Positions 1-5,640 of a stretch of 9,684 nucleotides of DNA are shown here, one piece after another. Under the pieces are notes generated by a model, which saw only the letters and a list, made by a program, of their open reading frames with translations, had not been told where the DNA came from and made no database searches. The DNA lies in NCBI GenBank assembly GCA_016210825.1, contig JACQTM010000380.1, forward strand, positions 1-9,684, read 5' to 3'. Position numbers and translations under genes: made by a program. Position 1 is the first letter of the stretch. The number at the start of each line of letters is the position of its first letter. Source of the DNA: Hyphomicrobiales bacterium. GTDB lineage: Bacteria > Pseudomonadota > Alphaproteobacteria > Rhizobiales > Xanthobacteraceae.

Positions 1-806
1 CGCACGGCTCGCTCTACATGATCGGGGCATATTTCGCCGCAACCTTCGTGGCCATGACCGACAGCTTTGTTTACGGCGCGATGCTTGCGCTCATTGCCAC
101 CCTGCTAGTCGGTATGGCGGTCGAAGTGATTGCGCTGCGGCGACTTTACGGCCGCGATCATCTCGATCATGTGCTCGGCACATTCGGATTGATCCTGTTT
201 TTCAACGAGCTCGTCCGCCTTATCTGGGGTCCGGCCGGGCTGACGATCTCTCTGCCGTCCTGGCTCAACACCGCCGTTCAACTCCTTCCGGGCCTCTATT
301 ACCCGGCCTACCGTTTTGCCATCATTGTCGTCACGCTGACGGTCGCGGTGTTCCTCTACATCGTCGTGATGCGCACGCGCATCGGCATGCTGATTAGGGC
401 CGGGGCCTCGAACCGTGAAATGGTGGGCGCGCTCGGCATCAACATCAAGCTACTCTACACGCTGGTTTTCGGGCTGGGGGCGGCGCTTGCGGGACTTGCC
501 GGCCTCATGCAGGCACCGATTCTGACCGTGCAGATCGGAATGGGCGAGAACATTCTCATTCTTGCATTCGTCGTCATCATCATCGGGGGTATCGGCTCGA
601 TTCGCGGTGCGTTCATCGCTTCGATCTTTGTCGGTATGGCCGACACGCTTGGCCGCGCGTTCCTTCCGGAATTATTCAAGCTTGTCGTTAGTCCGGCCAC
701 TGCCGCCACGGCGGCGCCCGCGCTGTCGTCGATGCTGATCTATATTGTGATGGCGATCGTGCTGGTGTGGCGGCCGGAAGGCCTATTCCCGGCATCCGGA
801 CGATGA
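1..806 (+). CDS. livH: Branched-chain amino acid-type ABC transporter permease LivH, 5' truncated
   Basis: This is one of the two inner-membrane permeases of a HAAT-family ABC importer. The frame is open from base 3 and reads HGSLYMIGAYF. That is the conserved stretch after the first membrane segment of LivH, so the gene starts upstream of the window and the ATG at 18 is internal. The visible part (about 268 residues) is almost wholly hydrophobic, with several membrane helices. A cytoplasmic coupling loop (RTRIGMLIRAGASNREMVGALG, in two parts: RTRIGMLIRAG then ASNREMVGALG) lies near bases 375-437, and the IIIGGIGSIRGAF motif lies near 582-617. The stop overlaps the next start as ATGA at 803-806, so livH and livM are translationally coupled. 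The sequence does not fix the substrate. Position next to box genes suggests an aromatic acid such as benzoate rather than leucine. Family assignment is firm; substrate is inferred. Confidence 0.93.
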   Translation, partial: HGSLYMIGAYFAATFVAMTDSFVYGAMLALIATLLVGMAVEVIALRRLYGRDHLDHVLGTFGLILFFNELVRLIWGPAGLTISLPSWLNTAVQLLPGLYYPAYRFAIIVVTLTVAVFLYIVVMRTRIGMLIRAGASNREMVGALGINIKLLYTLVFGLGAALAGLAGLMQAPILTVQIGMGENILILAFVVIIIGGIGSIRGAFIASIFVGMADTLGRAFLPELFKLVVSPATAATAAPALSSMLIYIVMAIVLVWRPEGLFPASGR

Positions 807-1798
807 TCTCCCAGCTGACGCCTCGCAATTTCGTTGTCGGCGCGCTGCTCGCGATCCTCATCCTGCTACCGCTTTACGTTGCCATCAGCGGCAACAATTT
901 CGCGATCACGCTGTTCACGCGCATCGTTATTCTCGCCATGGCGGCGACGACTCTCAATCTCATCATGGGCTATGGCGGCATGGTGAGCTTTGGGCATGCC
1001 GCCTATCTCGGCATCGGCGGCTATGCCATCGGCATGCTCGCGAAGGAGGGCATCTATTCCGGCTTTTTGCAATGGCCGATTGCGCTCATCGTCTCCGCGC
1101 TATTCGCGCTTGCGGTCGGGGCGCTCAGCCTGCGCACGCGCGGGGTCTATTTCATCATGATCACGCTCGCCTTCGCGCAGATGGTCTACTACGTCACGGT
1201 GGGACTTGCGCGCTATGGCGGCGACGACGGACTGACCATCTATCGGCGCAGCGACTTTGCCGGCCTCGTCAATCTCTCCAATAAGACTGTGTTTTATTAT
1301 ATCTGCCTGGTGCTTCTGTTTGCGACGATCTATCTCGTCTGGCGTTTGGTCAATTCGCGTTTCGGTATGGTGATTCAGGGCGCGCGCTCCAACGACCGGC
1401 GCATGCGTGCCATTGGTTTTCCGACCTATCGTTATCGCCTGTCCTGTTTCGTCATTGCCGGGACAATCTGCGGATTGTCGGGCGCACTACTTGCCAACTT
1501 CACCGATTTCGTCAGCCCGGCCATGATGCACTGGACCCGCTCGGGCGACCTCATCGTGATGGTGGTGCTGGGCGGCATGGGTTCGCTATTCGGGCCGGTG
1601 ATCGGCGCGGTGGCGCTGCTAGCCTTGGAGGAGGCGTTGCCGATCCTGATCAGCCTCCTCGCCTTTCCGGTGCTGGGGAGCGAGGCCGGCCGCGCGGGAG
1701 AATATTGGCAGATTATTCTTGGGCCATTGTTGCTGCTCGTCGTGCTCTATGCGCGCGGCGGCATCGACGGCATGCTTGCGAGTTTGCGCCGTGGCTGA
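803..1798 (+). CDS. livM: Branched-chain amino acid-type ABC transporter permease LivM
   Basis: This is the second permease of the importer, 331 residues, a usual LivM length. The ATG at 803 is chosen because it overlaps the livH stop (ATGA). The upstream in-frame start at 767 would add a non-homologous stretch lying inside livH. The protein begins with a hydrophobic helix (residues about 9-29). It then shows the LivM hallmark LNLIMGYGGMVSFGHAAYLG (residues about 51-70), the RTRGVYFIMITLAFAQM segment, a coupling loop with ARSNDRRMRAIGFPTYRYR (about 192-210) that should dock on the ATPases, and GGMGSLFGPVIGA near residues 255-267. It acts in the inner membrane as a heterodimer with LivH. The end overlaps the GTG start of livG by 8 bases, so the two are co-translated. 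The substrate is not visible; an aromatic acid is inferred from context. Confidence 0.93.
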   Translation: MISQLTPRNFVVGALLAILILLPLYVAISGNNFAITLFTRIVILAMAATTLNLIMGYGGMVSFGHAAYLGIGGYAIGMLAKEGIYSGFLQWPIALIVSALFALAVGALSLRTRGVYFIMITLAFAQMVYYVTVGLARYGGDDGLTIYRRSDFAGLVNLSNKTVFYYICLVLLFATIYLVWRLVNSRFGMVIQGARSNDRRMRAIGFPTYRYRLSCFVIAGTICGLSGALLANFTDFVSPAMMHWTRSGDLIVMVVLGGMGSLFGPVIGAVALLALEEALPILISLLAFPVLGSEAGRAGEYWQIILGPLLLLVVLYARGGIDGMLASLRRG

Positions 1799-2558
1799 CG
1801 TGCTCCTGCAGGTCGAGGACTTGACCAAGCATTTCGGCGGCATCGTCGCCTCCGATCATATCCGCCTTGACGTGATCACGGGCGAACTGCACGCGGTCAT
1901 CGGACCGAACGGCGCCGGCAAGACCACGCTGATCGGCCAGCTCACCGGCGAGGTCGCGCCGCAGGCCGGGCGTATTCGCTTCGATGGCCGCGACATCACC
2001 GCGCTGCCGATCCACCGGCGCAGCGCGCTCGGGCTCGCGCGGTCGTTCCAGATCACGTCATTGTTTCTCGATTTTACCGCGCTCGACAACGTGTCGCTCG
2101 CCGTGCAGGCGCATGTTGGGCATTCGTTTCGTTTCTGGCGAGACGCACGCAAAGAGGCTGCCTTGCGCGAGCCCGCCCGTGCGGCGCTCAAGCGTGTTGG
2201 CCTCGCCAATCGCGCCGATGCGATCGTCTCCAACATGAGCCACGGCGAGCACCGTCAGCTCGAGATTGCAATGGCGCTTGCGACCAATCCGCGCATGTTG
2301 CTGCTCGACGAACCGATGGCGGGGATGGGGCCGGAAGAATCCGCGCGCATGGTCGCGATGCTGCGCGAACTTAAACGCGATTTGACGATTCTTTTAATCG
2401 AGCACGACATGGAGGCGGTGTTCGCACTCGCCGACCGCATCAGTGTGCTGGTCTATGGCCGCGTGATCGCGACCGGTGCGCCGCAAGCGATCCGCGCCAA
2501 CGCCGAGGTGCGCCAAGCCTATCTCGGCGAGCAAGAGGCGGTATCCACCCATGGCTGA
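1791..2558 (+). CDS. livG: ABC transporter ATP-binding protein LivG
   Basis: This is the first cytoplasmic ATPase of the importer, 255 residues. The GTG at 1791 is chosen because it lies at the end of livM (8-base overlap) and gives MADVLLQVEDLTKHFGG, a normal LivG N-terminus; the longer frame from 1719 lies inside livM. Visible motifs are Walker A GPNGAGKTT (residues 38-46), Q-loop SFQ (85-87), signature MSHGEHRQLEIA (149-160), Walker B MLLLDEP (169-175) and H-loop His205 in IEHDM. The signature is a divergent form of LSGGQ, as is usual for LivG-type ATPases. The last 8 bases overlap livF. LivG should pair with LivF and drive transport through LivH and LivM. All catalytic motifs are intact, so it is expected to be functional. 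Confidence 0.94.
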   Translation: MADVLLQVEDLTKHFGGIVASDHIRLDVITGELHAVIGPNGAGKTTLIGQLTGEVAPQAGRIRFDGRDITALPIHRRSALGLARSFQITSLFLDFTALDNVSLAVQAHVGHSFRFWRDARKEAALREPARAALKRVGLANRADAIVSNMSHGEHRQLEIAMALATNPRMLLLDEPMAGMGPEESARMVAMLRELKRDLTILLIEHDMEAVFALADRISVLVYGRVIATGAPQAIRANAEVRQAYLGEQEAVSTHG

Positions 2559-3267
2559 CGCGAAACTCCTCGAGGTCGAGGGCATCGAAACCTGTTATGG
2601 GCTGAGCCAGGTGCTGTTCGGTCTTTCCCTCGCCGTGGCGGCGGGCGAAATGGTTACGCTCATGGGCCGCAACGGCATGGGCAAGACCACGACCGTGCGT
2701 TCGATCATGGGGCTCAGTTCCGCGCGTGCGGGCTCGGTTCGCTTTGCCGGACAGGACATTCGCGGCTTTCCGTCCTACCGCGTCGCCAAGCTCGGGATCG
2801 GGCTTGTGCCCGAGGGCCGGCAGATTTTCCCCAACTTGACGGTACATGAGAATCTCATCGCCACGGCAGCCGGCCGCTCGCAAAGCGCCAATGCCTGGAC
2901 GCTGGCGAAAGTTCATGAACTTTTTCCGCGGCTAGCCGAGCGTACCGGCAGCATGGGCAGTCAACTATCCGGTGGCGAGCAGCAGATGCTTGCCATCGGC
3001 CGTGCCCTGATGACCAACCCACGGCTCTTAATTCTCGATGAGGCGACGGAAGGTCTCGCGCCGCTGATCCGCGCCGAAATTTGGCGCTGCCTATCGCGGC
3101 TAAAGCGCGAGGGTCACGCGATTCTTGTGATCGACAAGAATGTCGAAACGCTGACGCGGATTGCCGACCGCCATTACCTGATCGAACGCGGCCGCGTGGT
3201 GTGGACTGGGACCTCGCGTGAGCTTGCCGCGGAGCCTGGGATTCAGCACCGCTATCTCGGTATTTAG
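2551..3267 (+). CDS. livF: ABC transporter ATP-binding protein LivF
   Basis: This is the second ATPase of the importer, 238 residues, the usual LivF size. The ATG at 2551 overlaps the livG stop by 8 bases; the frame extends upstream to 2476 but that part is inside livG. Visible motifs are Walker A GRNGMGKTT (residues 39-47), Q-loop region EGRQIFPNLTV (88-98), a perfect signature LSGGEQQ (139-145) and Walker B LLILDEATEGLAP (159-171). The switch region reads VIDKNVETL (193-201), with Lys where most ABC ATPases have the H-loop His. LivF proteins usually have VEQN here, so lack of His is normal for the family and the Lys is a variant of it. The gene ends the transporter block, and the next start is 54 bases away beyond an operator. 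Confidence 0.93.
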   Translation: MADAKLLEVEGIETCYGLSQVLFGLSLAVAAGEMVTLMGRNGMGKTTTVRSIMGLSSARAGSVRFAGQDIRGFPSYRVAKLGIGLVPEGRQIFPNLTVHENLIATAAGRSQSANAWTLAKVHELFPRLAERTGSMGSQLSGGEQQMLAIGRALMTNPRLLILDEATEGLAPLIRAEIWRCLSRLKREGHAILVIDKNVETLTRIADRHYLIERGRVVWTGTSRELAAEPGIQHRYLGI

Positions 3268-3280
3268 GTGCTTGAGACAA

Positions 3281-3300
3281 TATGCACTATCGTGCATGTT
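3281..3300. promoter_or_regulatory. BoxR/BzdR-type operator upstream of boxR
   Basis: The sequence TATGCACTATCGTGCATGTT contains TGCA-N6-TGCA (TGCA at 3283-3286 and 3293-3296). This is the operator form described for the BzdR/BoxR regulators of Azoarcus. It sits between livF and boxR, 22 bases before the boxR start. A near-identical copy (18 of 20 bases) lies before boxC. The six-base centre differs in its last two bases (CTATCG here, CTATAA there). Autoregulation of boxR is inferred from position. Confidence 0.8.
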
Positions 3301-3306
3301 GTATTT

Positions 3307-3314
3307 GAGGAGGA
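3307..3314 (+). promoter_or_regulatory. Strong ribosome binding site deciding the boxR start
   Basis: GAGGAGGA ends 7 bases before the GTG at 3322. This is the best Shine-Dalgarno in the region and decides for GTG 3322 over the in-frame GTG at 3268. A start at 3268 would put the whole operator inside the coding region. Confidence 0.75.
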
Positions 3315-3321
3315 TAAGCGA

Positions 3322-4332
3322 GTGAGCGACACTCCGACCAGGACCGGTGGCAAGTCGGGCGCACTATCCGCCAAGAGCGCCAAGTCTGGCGCGATGCCAA
3401 GCAAGGCGATCAAGCCGGGCGGCGTGCCAACCAAGGCCGCTTCCAGCGACGAACGCTTTGCCGCGGATGTCGGCCGCCTGGTGCGGCTCGGCCGTGCCAA
3501 GCGCGGCATGACGCGACGTCAACTCGCGAAAGGGTCGGGGATTTCCGAGCGCTATCTCGCGCAAATCGAATGCGGCCAGGGTAATCCGTCCGTGATTGTG
3601 CTCAAGGCCATCGCCGAGGCATTCGAGGTCGCGGTCGGTGATTTGCTGCCGCGGACCAACGGGCGAAACGCGGAGCTGGACGGCGTGATCGACCTGCTCG
3701 GCCGCGCGCCATCCCGCGAGCTTGCCGACATCGCCACGATGGTCAAACGCCGGCTTGGCGAGCACCGCGCGCTCGAACGTGCGCAACGCATCGCGCTTGT
3801 CGGGTTACGCGGCGCGGGCAAGTCGACGCTCGGTCAGATGCTGGCGCACGAGATCGATTGTCCGTTCGTCGAGCTCAATCGGGTGATTGAACAGGAGTAC
3901 GGCGCAAGCGTGCCGATGCTGATTGAAATGTCGGGCGTGAACACGTTTCGCCGCTACGAGCGCGCCTGCCTCGAACGCGTGATCGCCGAGCATGATGCCG
4001 TGGTCATTGCCACCGCCGGCGGCATCGTCGCAAACCCGCAGACCTATGCGCTCCTGCTCGAACAAACTCACACGGTGTGGATCCAGGCCTCGCCCGAGGA
4101 GCACATGCGACGCGTCATCGAGCAGGGCGATTTCCGCCCAATGGCGGAAAATCGCGAGGCGATGGCCGATCTTCTCGCCATTCTCGAAGCGCGCCGCGCC
4201 GACTATGGCCGGGCCGAAGCCTCACTCGACACCGCGGGCGAGACGGTGGCGAAAAGCTTCGCGAAATTGCTGCGTATCGTCGCATCATACCGGCAAATGC
4301 GCCCGGCCGCGCCGGAAGGCCGGCCGCGATGA
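3322..4332 (+). CDS. boxR: BoxR-type transcriptional regulator (HTH plus shikimate kinase-like domain)
   Basis: This is a predicted cytoplasmic regulator of the benzoyl-CoA genes, 336 residues from GTG 3322. Domains in order: a Lys/Gly/Ala-rich tail (residues 1-42) with three ten-residue tandem repeats; an XRE-type helix-turn-helix (about 47-110, with MTRRQLAKGSGISERYLAQIE in two halves, MTRRQLAKGSG and ISERYLAQIE); a linker; and a shikimate kinase-fold domain (about 155-320) with intact P-loop GLRGAGKST (161-169). This HTH-shikimate kinase fusion is the known architecture of BzdR and BoxR, which bind benzoyl-CoA in the kinase-like domain and recognise TGCA-N6-TGCA. Such sites precede both this gene and boxC. 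The protein is longer than the roughly 300 residues I recall for the Azoarcus proteins, and the tail accounts for the difference. The stop overlaps the hydrolase start as ATGA. The kinase domain is presumed to be a sensor, not an enzyme. Confidence 0.92.
   Translation: MSDTPTRTGGKSGALSAKSAKSGAMPSKAIKPGGVPTKAASSDERFAADVGRLVRLGRAKRGMTRRQLAKGSGISERYLAQIECGQGNPSVIVLKAIAEAFEVAVGDLLPRTNGRNAELDGVIDLLGRAPSRELADIATMVKRRLGEHRALERAQRIALVGLRGAGKSTLGQMLAHEIDCPFVELNRVIEQEYGASVPMLIEMSGVNTFRRYERACLERVIAEHDAVVIATAGGIVANPQTYALLLEQTHTVWIQASPEEHMRRVIEQGDFRPMAENREAMADLLAILEARRADYGRAEASLDTAGETVAKSFAKLLRIVASYRQMRPAAPEGRPR
3352..3441 (+). repeat. Three 30-base in-frame tandem repeats encoding the BoxR tail
   Basis: Three consecutive 30-base units (3352-3381, 3382-3411, 3412-3441) each encode K-[SP]-G-[AG]-x-[SP]-x-K-x-x. 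The three readings are KSGALSAKSA, KSGAMPSKAI and KPGGVPTKAA. The nucleotide units share aag-n-n-n-ggc-g at the start and a second Lys codon at codon 8. The tail is basic and probably disordered. It resembles duplicated low-complexity sequence, and its role is unknown. Confidence 0.85.
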
Positions 4333-5147
4333 ACCTGGCGGAAAGCGGTTTCATCGAGATCGGCGCGCAACGCCTCGAATACCGGATGATCGGGCCTGCG
4401 CCCGATGCCGCGCCGACCCTGGTGATGCTGCATGAAGGGCTTGGTTGCGCCGGAATGTGGGGCGATTTTCCCGATCGGCTTGCCGCAGCGACCGGAGCCG
4501 GCGTCTTTGTCTATTCGCGCGCCGGCTACGGGCAATCGAGCCCGGTGACGCTGCCGCGGCCGCTGTCCTACATGCATGACGAGGCGCTGCAAACGTTGCC
4601 GCGGTTGCTTAAGGCGATCGGCTTTCACCGCGGTCTCCTGGTTGGGCATAGCGATGGTGCGTCCATCGCCACGATCTATGCCGGCAGCGTGCAGGACCAT
4701 CGCGTGCGCGGACTTGTATTGATGGCGCCACATTTTTTTGTCGAGGATCTGAGCGTCGCGTCCATCGCGCAGGCGCGAGAGGCTTATACTGCGACGGATC
4801 TGCGCGAGAAGCTGGCGCGCTGGCACAAGGACGTGGACAATGCCTTCCGCGGCTGGAATGACGCCTGGCTCGATCCGGAATTCCGGCAATGGGACATCGT
4901 TGATTCGCTCGGCTATATCCGCGTGCCGATCCTTGTCGTGCAGGGCGCCGACGACCAATACGGCACCGTGCGCCAGATCGAGGCCGCACGTGAGGAATGC
5001 TACTGCCCGGTTGAAGTCACTTTGTTGCCCGGCGTGCACCATTCGCCGCATCGCGAAGCGCCCGACGCCACGCTCGATGCGGTCACCGACTTCGCCAATC
5101 GTCTGCTTCGAGATCACGCGGAGGGATTTACCGCGAGCGCTGCCTGA
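4329..5147 (+). CDS. Alpha/beta hydrolase coupled to boxR, substrate unknown
   Basis: This is a predicted cytoplasmic alpha/beta-hydrolase-fold enzyme, 272 residues, with no signal peptide. The ATG at 4329 overlaps the boxR stop (ATGA), so the two are translationally coupled; the longer frame from 4077 is inside boxR. Visible features are an oxyanion-type HEGLG (residues 35-39), nucleophile elbow GHSDGAS with Ser108 (106-112), the acid in QGADDQYGT (probably Asp209) and the His in PGVHHSPHRE (probably His238). The triad is complete. The HEGLG...YSRAGYGQS...GHSDG pattern resembles, from memory, hydrolases found near box or benzoate-CoA ligase genes in other proteobacteria. Possible roles, all inferred, are a CoA thioesterase that relieves acyl-CoA build-up, a lactonase in the lower pathway, or an esterase or amidase that frees benzoate from a conjugate. 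Fold is firm; function is open. Confidence 0.88.
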   Translation: MNLAESGFIEIGAQRLEYRMIGPAPDAAPTLVMLHEGLGCAGMWGDFPDRLAAATGAGVFVYSRAGYGQSSPVTLPRPLSYMHDEALQTLPRLLKAIGFHRGLLVGHSDGASIATIYAGSVQDHRVRGLVLMAPHFFVEDLSVASIAQAREAYTATDLREKLARWHKDVDNAFRGWNDAWLDPEFRQWDIVDSLGYIRVPILVVQGADDQYGTVRQIEAAREECYCPVEVTLLPGVHHSPHREAPDATLDAVTDFANRLLRDHAEGFTASAA

Positions 5148-5176
5148 TGCCACGCTGGCACGACGCAGCAAACGCC

Positions 5177-5203
5177 CGGACCGGACTAAGAGTGTCCGGT
5201 CCG
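5177..5203. terminator. Ten-base-pair hairpin between convergent genes
   Basis: CGGACCGGAC (5177-5186) and GTCCGGTCCG (5194-5203) form a perfect 10-base-pair stem with a 7-base loop, TAAGAGT. It lies 29 bases after the hydrolase stop and before the end of the convergent DUF3551-like gene. No T-run follows on either strand, so a classical intrinsic terminator is not shown. A 3' end-protecting or weak terminating role is inferred. Confidence 0.6.
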
Positions 5204-5225
5204 CGACGTCTGCCGTCATGTATAA

Positions 5226-5246
5226 CGTTGGCCGAAACGGCCAACG
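5226..5246. terminator. Second hairpin in the convergent gap
   Basis: CGTTGGCCG (5226-5234) and CGGCCAACG (5238-5246) form a perfect 9-base-pair stem around the loop AAA. It ends 12 bases from the stop codon of the minus-strand gene. As with the neighbouring hairpin there is no T-run. Together they probably form a two-sided transcript boundary between the boxR-hydrolase unit and the DUF3551-like gene. Confidence 0.6.
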
Positions 5247-5258
5247 GCGAATGCACCG

Positions 5259-5492
5259 CTACTTCTGGCTATCAGTGTTTGACCCCGATCCCGTGGTGGC
5301 ATTGGGGTTGCTGATGCACTGGCCGTTTTTCACCGCCTTATCCTGATTGCACTGCGCCATCGTAGCGTAGATGCAATCGAGCGCGCCGCTTGTTTGCTTG
5401 AGGCAATATTTGCCGCTGGTTTGAGCGACCGCATAGGGCGCGGTGAGCGCAAGCGACACGAGGATGCCGCCAATGGTGATCATGTGACGCAT
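5259..5492 (-). CDS. Small exported DUF3551-like protein
   Basis: This gene encodes a 77-residue precursor read from 5492 down to 5259. The ATG at 5490-5492 follows AGGGAG about 7-8 bases upstream on this strand and gives a clean signal peptide: MRHM, a hydrophobic core ITIGGILVSLAL, then TAPYAVAQ with likely cleavage after AVA. The open frame continues upstream to 5642, but that part is not signal-like and crosses the operator. The mature part has four Cys, in YCLKQTSGALDCIYATMAQC and GQCISNP. From memory this Cys pattern is that of the DUF3551 family, common in Bradyrhizobium relatives and without a known function. The C-terminus is a polar Gly/Ser/Thr tail. It is convergent with the hydrolase and divergent from boxC. 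No link to benzoate metabolism is shown. Confidence 0.8.
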   Translation of the reverse strand: MRHMITIGGILVSLALTAPYAVAQTSGKYCLKQTSGALDCIYATMAQCNQDKAVKNGQCISNPNATTGSGSNTDSQK

Positions 5493-5599
5493 GATCGTTC
5501 TCCCTGTTGAGTGGCCAGCCCAGCCCATCAACGAGCCGCTTTTCGCGATGTTCCGGAAAAATTCGAAAATCTCGCTTGCCCTGTAGCGTTGGGAACCGC

Positions 5600-5619
5600 T
5601 ATGCACTATAATGCATGTT
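5600..5619. promoter_or_regulatory. BoxR/BzdR-type operator upstream of boxC
   Basis: TATGCACTATAATGCATGTT has TGCA at 5602-5605 and 5612-5615, with six bases between. It matches the operator before boxR at 18 of 20 positions. It lies in the divergent gap between the DUF3551-like gene and boxC, 21 bases before the boxC ATG. Control by BoxR is inferred from the known operator form and the boxR gene nearby. Confidence 0.85.
5607..5612 (+). promoter_or_regulatory. Putative -10 box inside the boxC operator
   Basis: TATAAT sits across the centre of the operator and ends on the first base of the second TGCA. If used, transcription would start near 5618-5620, giving a leader of about 20 bases to the boxC ATG at 5641. 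Bound BoxR would then block RNA polymerase directly. I see no good -35 hexamer at 16-18 bases upstream, so the promoter is only partly supported. Confidence 0.5.
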
Positions 5620-5640
5620 AGGTTCAGCCCCTGGATCGCC

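Noticed and set aside
3268..3321. Upstream GTG extension of boxR
   Set aside because: It would place the operator inside the coding region and has no ribosome site, while GAGGAGGA stands correctly before GTG 3322.
4203..5219. 338-codon open frame on the minus strand opposite the hydrolase gene
   Set aside because: It has no recognisable motif and lies antisense to a hydrolase with a full catalytic triad and an ATGA-coupled start. Long antisense frames are expected in GC-rich DNA.
5605..5610. TATAGT on the minus strand of the operator as a -10 for the DUF3551-like gene
   Set aside because: It arises from the near-symmetry of the operator. No -35 is visible at the proper distance and the leader would be over 100 bases.
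5611..5640. Upstream ATG for boxC within the operator
   Set aside because: It overlaps the second operator half and would lie upstream of the probable transcript start. The sequence from ATG 5641 is the more natural N-terminus.
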